From: a virus
Length of the DNA: 22,823 nucleotides
Direction: 5' to 3' (one strand)
Virus record (IMG/VR): IMGVR_UViG_3300032304_000606
Span: 1 to 22,823 of that record
A program made the position numbers and the translations under genes. The notes beneath the pieces are model-generated. The model saw nothing but the letters and a program-made list of their open reading frames with translations, was not told the DNA's origin and did not search any database. Shown here piece by piece: positions 1 to 5,667 of this stretch. The first letter of the stretch is position 1, and each line of letters begins with the position of its first letter.

Positions 1-1
1 C

Positions 2-2200
2 ATGCATTTTTGGAGTCCTGCAAAGTTCTATCAAGGTGCCACAATGGCCATGCGTGGAGTTGAATTTGATGAAATTGTACGACATATCACACAAGATCAA
101 CCAGCACAGTTTGAAGCTACCGGCGATAGCAAGTTTGATGCCATGATGGGCAAAATAAGCAAAGACCCTTGGACACAATTGAACTCAGACCCTAATTGGG
201 AATACGAAATAGAAGAACTGGTTGATCAGCACATTGAACCATGGTTGTTGGCCATGGAAAAAAGTGGCATGCCAATTACACGAGACAACAAGACCTTGAA
301 TCCCGGCTGGAGAAAACGTTACGAGCAGATATCGACTCAGCTGGCCCAGAAGTATCTGGCTTCTAAAAAATTCAATCCCAGAGATCCTGACCTGGTTGGC
401 AAAATCCGTGCTGCCATAGATAATCATACCGACCAAAGCAGAAACGTACACGGACAGCTGAGTGCCTACGCCAACGACCTGCCCATGCAACGCTATGCAG
501 ACGCATTTGATGCAGATGGAATGACTGCCAACATACGTGATGCCATAGCAGGGGTAGCACCCCGTGATGATGACGATGACGGATATGCACCACGTCCAGC
601 GGCCAATCCACGCAAGCTGGATCCAGGCAATATGGAAGAAACCAAAGCAGATCCAACCGGTAGTTGGGTAGTGTACAATGGTAACAAAATCAAGCGTTTC
701 AAATCACATACCGGTGCCAAGGCATACGCTGAAAAGAATGGTGGCAAGGTTGCAAGTAGCGAGTTCTATGCTGATCGGATTCAGAAACCAGTAAACGAAC
801 TTGATGTTAATACCCTAAAGAGTTATGCAGACAAGCGTGGTGCACAGGTTGCCGCAATGAAAGCTGACAATCCTAATCCAGTTGCAGGCAGTAAAGAATG
901 GGTTCAACAAGCAGTTCCAGCACAGCAGGTAAATCTTGCAAAACGTAAGATTGCTCGCAAAGAACGCCAACAAGGTGTAGGCGAAGCTATTGTTGCCAGC
1001 GGCCCAAGTCGTCCTCTAGATGATCGTGCTATTAGAAAAATGGTCTGGGACACAATGAAGATCAATGCCGACACAGGCGAACAAGCCTTACAACGTGCTC
1101 TTGCTGTGTTGGCCAAAAAGCCACAGAGCCGTATGGTTCAAGATCTACAAGACAAGTTTCAAAATCTAGCTGATCGTTTGGCACAAGGCATAACAGAAGG
1201 TGCAATGAGCAACCTACACGCAGAGTTATCAGATGTTTATAATCGCTTGGCGCCTGGTATTGAACGCAACAGAGACAGTTTCAAAGCCGGCCAACTGTAT
1301 GACGCCTTAGAAGCTGTTGCAGAACAACACGGTGCCGAGGCCGAATTTAAACGCATGATGAACGGTGCTAGAAATCGTGCGCACATGGACTACGATACTA
1401 ACCCAGGTGGTTTCCACAACTGGTTCTGGTACTTGCCATTTGCTGAAGACGATGTAACAGAAGGTTGGAAACAGAATGTAGCGGCTGGAATATTGGGTGC
1501 TACTATGGCATTGGGTGCGGCACCAGTTAGGGCAGACACTGGCATCAATGTAAATCCAGTTCAGGTACAACAAATGCAACAGCAGTCAAGTTTAACACAA
1601 AAATATGTCGATGCGTTGGTTCAACGTGCAAAAGATGATGGAAAACCAATAGATACACGCACAATGAATTCTATAAAAGCCAAGGCATCAGATATGGCTG
1701 CTAAACAGATACAAAAACAAAGTGGCGCACAACAACAAACACAACAATCAAACTTTCCCTCACAAGGTAGTGAAAGAATGACCAGTCCTAACTACAACAA
1801 GTTTGAAGATGAAATGTCTGAAAGCCTAATGAAGGAACCTACCAATCGTAAAGAGTATTTGGATCAACGCGACAAGTTATTCCGTATGATGGCAGTCGAT
1901 TCTAATCCGGCTAACAAACAAATTATTAAACAAGCCCTACAAGATTTAGAAGCACGGTACGGTAACTTAAAGAAAGCTGTAAAAGAAGAATTCAGCACTG
2001 ACAGTGAAGCGGTTGAACGTGCTATTCTTAATCGTATTATGGTTGCACATACAGACTTGTTGATGAAGTTTGGCCCAGAAAAAGTCATGCAGGCCGCAGA
2101 AGAAGTTGCTTACAATGTAGGCGATGTAGACGAAATTGGCACCAGTGATGTAAGTGCTTATGTTGCACAAGTAAAACAAATACTCGGAGCCGTCGCTTGA
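2..2200 (+). CDS. Large phage protein of unknown function, 5' end open
   Basis: I do not recognise a function. The reading frame is open to the window edge, so the first ATG may not be the true start; 732 residues are visible. It is hydrophilic and probably multi-domain. An Asp-rich linker lies near residue 190, followed near residues 222-260 by a small basic block (VVYNGNKIKRFK) that I remember from other marine phage proteins. A hydrophobic, signal-peptide-like stretch ending in APVRAD lies at about residues 492-508, and Gln-rich low-complexity sequence follows it. Three sites fit the T4 gp21 prohead-protease pattern ([ILV]-x-E-[AG]): V326-A329, I397-G400 and V485-G488. A virion or prohead component cut during maturation is one reading, but short motifs like this also occur by chance. 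The next gene starts inside its stop codon. Confidence 0.75.
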   Translation: MHFWSPAKFYQGATMAMRGVEFDEIVRHITQDQPAQFEATGDSKFDAMMGKISKDPWTQLNSDPNWEYEIEELVDQHIEPWLLAMEKSGMPITRDNKTLNPGWRKRYEQISTQLAQKYLASKKFNPRDPDLVGKIRAAIDNHTDQSRNVHGQLSAYANDLPMQRYADAFDADGMTANIRDAIAGVAPRDDDDDGYAPRPAANPRKLDPGNMEETKADPTGSWVVYNGNKIKRFKSHTGAKAYAEKNGGKVASSEFYADRIQKPVNELDVNTLKSYADKRGAQVAAMKADNPNPVAGSKEWVQQAVPAQQVNLAKRKIARKERQQGVGEAIVASGPSRPLDDRAIRKMVWDTMKINADTGEQALQRALAVLAKKPQSRMVQDLQDKFQNLADRLAQGITEGAMSNLHAELSDVYNRLAPGIERNRDSFKAGQLYDALEAVAEQHGAEAEFKRMMNGARNRAHMDYDTNPGGFHNWFWYLPFAEDDVTEGWKQNVAAGILGATMALGAAPVRADTGINVNPVQVQQMQQQSSLTQKYVDALVQRAKDDGKPIDTRTMNSIKAKASDMAAKQIQKQSGAQQQTQQSNFPSQGSERMTSPNYNKFEDEMSESLMKEPTNRKEYLDQRDKLFRMMAVDSNPANKQIIKQALQDLEARYGNLKKAVKEEFSTDSEAVERAILNRIMVAHTDLLMKFGPEKVMQAAEEVAYNVGDVDEIGTSDVSAYVAQVKQILGAVA

Positions 2201-2751
2201 GATATCAAGAAATTATTGAAGCCTGCTGGACAGGGTACCAACAACAGGGCATGAAGAAAAAGGGTGACCGTCAAGTGCCTAACTGTGTGCCGGTGCAGGA
2301 AGCCACAGACATATTTTTGGACAATGCAGCCAGAGAAATGATGGCTGTGTTGTTTACAATGGGTGCTGGACTCAGTTACGGTGTCTATCTCAAGATACGC
2401 AACAAGTTAGACCGATACCAAGGTTATCAGATTGTGTCTGCTCTAGAAAACAAGGGTGTTACCATGAATCGTGAAACTTATCTCAAAGTCAAACCCGCGC
2501 TGGATCAATTCCGCCAGGCCCTAAAAGACAATAATGGTGCAGAAGCCAAGGCTTTGGCCAAGGGTATAGAACAAATGATCATCATGGGCAAGTTGTCAGC
2601 ACCCGAACCCCAAGCCGCAGATGCCGCCAAGGAACGAGGGTCACAAGAAAAAGTCAACGAAAAATGGAGTCAAAAATACAAAAGCAGTATCAACTGTGCC
2701 AACCCCAAAGGCTTCTCACAAAAAGCTCACTGCGCCGGCAAGAAAAAATGA
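2197..2751 (+). CDS. Unknown 184-aa protein bracketed by two Cys-containing phage motifs
   Basis: It starts at a TTG that overlaps the upstream stop (TTGA), with a CGGAG ribosome site 8 nt upstream at 2184-2188. Residues 10-32 carry the pattern CW.GYQQ.GMKKKG..VPNCVP, and the last 28 residues carry INC.NPKGFSQKAHC.GKKK. From memory both short motifs recur in otherwise unrelated proteins of aquatic T4-like phages; no function for them is known to me. Between them lie a moderately hydrophobic segment (about residues 48-64) and a charged, Ala/Lys-rich helical region. Paired cysteines at both ends could bind metal or form disulfides (inference). It is translationally coupled to its neighbours, so it probably works with the large protein before it and the deaminase-like protein after it. 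Confidence 0.75.
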   Translation: MRYQEIIEACWTGYQQQGMKKKGDRQVPNCVPVQEATDIFLDNAAREMMAVLFTMGAGLSYGVYLKIRNKLDRYQGYQIVSALENKGVTMNRETYLKVKPALDQFRQALKDNNGAEAKALAKGIEQMIIMGKLSAPEPQAADAAKERGSQEKVNEKWSQKYKSSINCANPKGFSQKAHCAGKKK

Positions 2752-3383
2752 AAATCAGTGATTTTGAAATTACCAATCACGACAAGTTGGATGCTATCCT
2801 GGTGCGTCTTTGCGAGATGGTTGTGGAAGGTCAATACAAAAAGAAATTGAATCTTGGTGTGGTGGCGGCCGCAGTACTGGATCCAGACAATAACTGTGTG
2901 GTGGGCATCAACTATCCCACCAAGGACGGTCGACGTGTTCATGGTGAGCGAGCAGCTATTGACAGTTATGAGGCCCGCTTTGGGGCCATCCCGGCTGGTA
3001 GTATCATTATCACAACCTGTAGTCCTTGCACCCAACCCATGGCGGAACGGTCCGGTATTAACTGTAGTGATCTCATTGACGAAGTAGGTGTACACAAGGT
3101 ATATGCTGGTTATAAGGATCCCACACAGGATTTTGACGGTAAACGATATCACATTGAAGTAACACGCAATCCTAAAATTCAGGCATTGTGTAAGGCCTTT
3201 GCTGACACATTTTTAAAAGATGAACTTAACGAACTTGAATTTTTAGGATCGCCATGTACTAAAGACTGCTCAGGTCATAGAGCTGGCTATGCATGGAGTC
3301 AAAGCAAAGGCGGACGTGTTGCACAAAGCCCATTCAGCCCCAGCTTTAATAATGGTAGCCAGCTTCATGTAGACGGTAAGTAA
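2748..3383 (+). CDS. Cytidine/deoxycytidylate deaminase-like protein with extra C-terminal Cys/His tail
   Basis: 211 residues from an ATG that overlaps the previous stop (ATGA). The zinc-dependent deaminase signature is visible as H65-G-E67 followed by C91-S-P-C94; in this superfamily the His and two Cys hold zinc and the Glu shuttles the proton. The order and spacing fit a cytidine or dCMP deaminase fold. A separate tail with C170-TKD-C174-SGH.AGY.W follows, then an Asn/Ser-rich end with SFNNG. I recall this tail motif from unrelated phage proteins, so it looks like a mobile module. The substrate (free nucleotide, nucleic acid or other) cannot be told from sequence. A frame reading upstream into the previous gene exists, but the coupled ATG at 2748 fits better. 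Confidence 0.7.
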   Translation: MKISDFEITNHDKLDAILVRLCEMVVEGQYKKKLNLGVVAAAVLDPDNNCVVGINYPTKDGRRVHGERAAIDSYEARFGAIPAGSIIITTCSPCTQPMAERSGINCSDLIDEVGVHKVYAGYKDPTQDFDGKRYHIEVTRNPKIQALCKAFADTFLKDELNELEFLGSPCTKDCSGHRAGYAWSQSKGGRVAQSPFSPSFNNGSQLHVDGK

Positions 3384-3388
3384 AACAC

Positions 3389-4033
3389 ATGAGTTTTTTG
3401 ATAGCCAACATACCCCCTGTAAAATGTTTTGTACGCCGAGAGTTTTTGTACAATCACGAACGTGGACACGGCGAACTGGAACCCTGCTACTGGGTCACAG
3501 CCAAGGCCATAAAAGGTCAAGCCTTCCGTATAGAATGCATGCTGACTGAATACGGTGCACTCTACGATAAGTTGCCTATCAGTGCGTATGTGTGGAAATC
3601 AGTTGAACCCGATGCCATGTTGGATTTAGATCACCTACAGATTTGGGACTGTCTAGGCTACGACATAGCTGTGTTAGAAAAATCAAATCTGCGAGGACTC
3701 AAGGTCAAGTACTACGGCAAAGACAAGGCATTTCATTTTGGACAATATCTGTTTACCATAGACTTTGCCGCACCAGATCACAATAGATTAGATGTTTCAT
3801 TCAGTGAAGGCGTGCAAGAGCACAAGAGCTACAACTTTATACGACTTGACAATGGGCAGTTTGCATGTCAGCCTAACAATCGTTGTTTGTGGTATGATGT
3901 GAGTCTAGTGCCTGCCGAACTTAAAACTCCTGACTTTAAAATACCTACCGAAGTGTATTGTGTAGAAAATCAAGCCAAGTGGTCTGCCGGTGGCGACGAC
4001 TCATGGTTTTATCGAGGCACTGATACAGAATGA
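3389..4033 (+). CDS. Conserved unknown phage protein, 214 aa
   Basis: No domain is recognised. It begins 5 nt after the preceding stop with no clear Shine-Dalgarno sequence, which suggests coupled translation. The sequence is rich in Tyr, Trp, Phe and Cys, with many short alternating hydrophobic stretches, so a compact beta-rich fold is likely. There is no signal peptide or membrane segment. The opening (IPPVKCFVRREFLY.....GHGE) seems familiar from other aquatic T4-like phages, but I attach no function to it. It is the last full-size gene of the 5' block. Confidence 0.75.
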   Translation: MSFLIANIPPVKCFVRREFLYNHERGHGELEPCYWVTAKAIKGQAFRIECMLTEYGALYDKLPISAYVWKSVEPDAMLDLDHLQIWDCLGYDIAVLEKSNLRGLKVKYYGKDKAFHFGQYLFTIDFAAPDHNRLDVSFSEGVQEHKSYNFIRLDNGQFACQPNNRCLWYDVSLVPAELKTPDFKIPTEVYCVENQAKWSAGGDDSWFYRGTDTE

Positions 4034-4104
4034 ACGATTACCCAGTATATCCAGAACAACAAGGTGATGAGGATTATAAACTTAATCCTTACTCACCGGT
4101 ATAG
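4030..4104 (+). CDS. Possible 24-aa peptide
   Basis: An ATG overlaps the stop of the preceding gene (ATGA), the same arrangement as most junctions here. It opens a 24-codon frame ending at TAG, giving an acidic, Tyr- and Pro-rich peptide that starts MNDYPVYPEQQ. Only the overlap and the composition support it; it could equally be untranslated sequence. Confidence 0.3.
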   Translation: MNDYPVYPEQQGDEDYKLNPYSPV

Positions 4105-4223
4105 AACACCTACCTTAGGACCTTATGGTCACGGTGTGCCCGGGTGCTGGGCTAACATATATGGGAGTCGTGCCCCGGAATGTATGTTTAAAACGACCAA
4201 ATATTTTTTAAATCATAGTATAC
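4105..4223 (+). other. Non-coding gap with small hairpins
   Basis: This gap contains three short inverted repeats in a row: GACC-TTAT-GGTC at 4119-4130, GCCC-7 nt-GGGC at 4138-4152, and GGG/CCC around 4163-4175. An alternative longer pairing joins CCGGG (4140-4144) to CCCGG (4174-4178). The middle of the gap is GC-rich, while its end and the downstream gene are AT-rich. No U-run follows the hairpins directly, so this is not a standard terminator. It may be a processing site, a 3' end stabiliser or a small RNA. Confidence 0.3.
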
Positions 4224-4231
4224 AATAAATA
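4224..4231 (+). promoter_or_regulatory. T4-late-like promoter box (AATAAATA)
   Basis: It matches the T4 late consensus TATAAATA at 7 of 8 positions and ends 7 nt before the ATG of the radical SAM gene. T4 late transcripts start a few bases after the box, so the message would begin at or next to the start codon. No ribosome-binding site is present upstream of that ATG, which fits a leaderless message. Confidence 0.4.
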
Positions 4232-4238
4232 ATTCCAT

Positions 4239-5303
4239 ATGCACATTGACACTCTTAAATTTTACAAATATATTCCAGTTAAAAAACCTATATATAACGG
4301 AAAATTTTGCCAAATACCATTTACTACACTACAAATTGATCTAGACGGTGATGTGCAATTATGTGGATGCCAACTTCATATGCCGTATACTATTGGCAAC
4401 ATTTACAACAATACATTACAAGAAATTTGGTTAAGTCACTCTGCTGAGCAAGTTCGTCAATCAGTATTAGATGGTGATTTTACTTATTGCAATTGGGCTT
4501 GTTCGGTATTGCCAAATTTACCGTTGCGCCCAAGTCAGTTGCCAGTAGCAACCCCTTTTCCAAAAATAATTAAAATAGATCTTGATAGATCATGCAATCT
4601 TAAATGTCCCAGTTGTCGTGAACACGTGATTATTGAAAAAAACTCTGCACGCATTGATAAACAAATTGAACTGTACACTCAAATAAAACAATATGCTTTA
4701 GAAAACCCCAACACCGACATCATAATAATGCCACTTGCTAGCGGAGAAATATTTGCTAGTCATAGTGGTTTAGAATTTTTAAAATCATTAATTGACTATC
4801 CTTTTGATAATCTAAAAATAGAAATTACAACTAATGGTACATTAATAAACAAAAATAAAAAATTAATTAAAAACATTGGTCATTTGATTAAATCTTTTTC
4901 TGTAAGTATTGATGCTGCCACTCCTGAAACATACCGTCAGGTACGTGGTGGAGATTGGAACGAACTATTATTAGGACTAAACTTTATAAAAGAGTTAGGC
5001 ACGTACTCTTTAAAGTTTAATTACTGTATACAAAAAAATAATTTTCATGAGATTGAACAATTTGCCCAATTTGCCAATTCTTTTGGTGCCAATATATATT
5101 ATCAAAAATTATTAGATTGGGGACATTGGACTATTGCATGGTGGCACGATAATAATGTGTTTGATCGAACTCAACCATCGTTTGAATCTGCACTTGAAAT
5201 GCTTAAAAGAGTCAAACAAACATATCCTAAAAAAATTTACATGATGGCAGAACTAACCAAATATTTAGAAAAACAAAAAAATGCGGTTGACTTTACTGAA
5301 TAA
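4239..5303 (+). CDS. Radical SAM protein with N-terminal SPASM-like cysteine region
   Basis: 354 residues. The radical SAM cluster motif is C119-NLK-C123-PS-C126, which binds the [4Fe-4S] cluster that cleaves S-adenosylmethionine. Ahead of it, C24, C42, C44, C84 and C88, with the phrase IDLDGDVQLCGC and then IGNIYNNTLQEIW, look like a SPASM auxiliary-cluster domain. SPASM normally follows the radical SAM domain; here it comes first. Such enzymes usually modify peptides or sugars and need more than one Fe-S cluster. The substrate is unknown. The size and extra cysteines argue against QueE. The gene is visibly more AT-rich than its neighbours, sits between two non-coding gaps, and has no Shine-Dalgarno sequence. 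It may be a recent acquisition with its own late promoter. Confidence 0.8.
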   Translation: MHIDTLKFYKYIPVKKPIYNGKFCQIPFTTLQIDLDGDVQLCGCQLHMPYTIGNIYNNTLQEIWLSHSAEQVRQSVLDGDFTYCNWACSVLPNLPLRPSQLPVATPFPKIIKIDLDRSCNLKCPSCREHVIIEKNSARIDKQIELYTQIKQYALENPNTDIIIMPLASGEIFASHSGLEFLKSLIDYPFDNLKIEITTNGTLINKNKKLIKNIGHLIKSFSVSIDAATPETYRQVRGGDWNELLLGLNFIKELGTYSLKFNYCIQKNNFHEIEQFAQFANSFGANIYYQKLLDWGHWTIAWWHDNNVFDRTQPSFESALEMLKRVKQTYPKKIYMMAELTKYLEKQKNAVDFTE

Positions 5304-5314
5304 TATTGTATAAT
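5287..5314 (+). promoter_or_regulatory. sigma70-type promoter for the DsbA-like gene and polymerase
   Basis: -35 TTGACT (5287-5292), 16-bp spacer, -10 TATAAT (5309-5314), followed by AGTAAAA. The -35 lies inside the 3' end of the radical SAM gene. The leader then has AGGAG seven nt before the ATG at 5340. Confidence 0.75.
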
Positions 5315-5339
5315 AGTAAAACTTACTCAGGAGAATTAA

Positions 5340-5600
5340 ATGACAGATCGCGTATTCACAGCAGACCAAACAAATAAACTTACACAAATCATCAATGAAG
5401 GCATGTCAGTGATGTCCGAAATTGAAACCTTAACTGGCGGACTCAATGACACAGTCAAGGCCATTGCAGAAGAATTAGATATCAAGCCAAATATTCTTAA
5501 GAAAGCTATCAAGTTGGCACATAAAAGTGAATTTGGTCGTGAACAACAAGACCACGAATTACTTGAACAAATTTTAGTACAGGTTGGCAAAACATTATAA
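5340..5600 (+). CDS. dsbA: DsbA-like double-stranded DNA-binding protein (late transcription)
   Basis: An 86-residue protein, close in length to T4 DsbA (about 89). T4 DsbA binds double-stranded DNA near late promoters and stimulates late transcription. The support is size, a largely helical charged composition, and the central pattern DTVKAIAEELDIKPNILKKA followed by an acidic C-terminal helix, which resembles my memory of the DsbA annotations in marine T4-like phages. There is no catalytic motif. It has its own sigma70 promoter and a strong AGGAG site, and it is followed by the DNA polymerase. T4-late-like boxes elsewhere in the window agree with a late-transcription system. Another small helical DNA-binding protein cannot be excluded. 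Confidence 0.6.
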   Translation: MTDRVFTADQTNKLTQIINEGMSVMSEIETLTGGLNDTVKAIAEELDIKPNILKKAIKLAHKSEFGREQQDHELLEQILVQVGKTL

Positions 5601-5637
5601 GTAGTAATATAGAGTCGCTTACTTACAAGCATGAATC

Positions 5638-5653
5638 ATGGCTAACCGGCCAT
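5638..5653 (+). promoter_or_regulatory. Hairpin just upstream of the polymerase ribosome-binding site
   Basis: ATGGC-TAACCG-GCCAT forms a perfect 5-bp stem with a 6-nt loop, ending 4 nt before the GGAG at 5658-5661 that serves the polymerase TTG start. T4 gp43 represses its own translation by binding a 5-bp hairpin next to its ribosome-binding site, so this may be an equivalent operator (inference). Confidence 0.35.
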
Positions 5654-5667
5654 AAACGGAGAAAAAT

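Noticed and set aside
2727-3152. Minus-strand frame of 141 codons
   Set aside because: It lies opposite the deaminase-like gene with no ribosome site. All supported genes are on the + strand, so it is a shadow frame; other minus-strand frames were rejected for the same reason.
4239-5303. Radical SAM gene as the missing QueE
   Set aside because: It is much longer than QueE (about 200-250 aa) and has five extra cysteines of SPASM type before the radical SAM motif, which QueE lacks.
5638-5655. Tiny frame MANRP before the polymerase as a leader peptide
   Set aside because: Five codons with no ribosome site; the hairpin explanation fits the same bases better.
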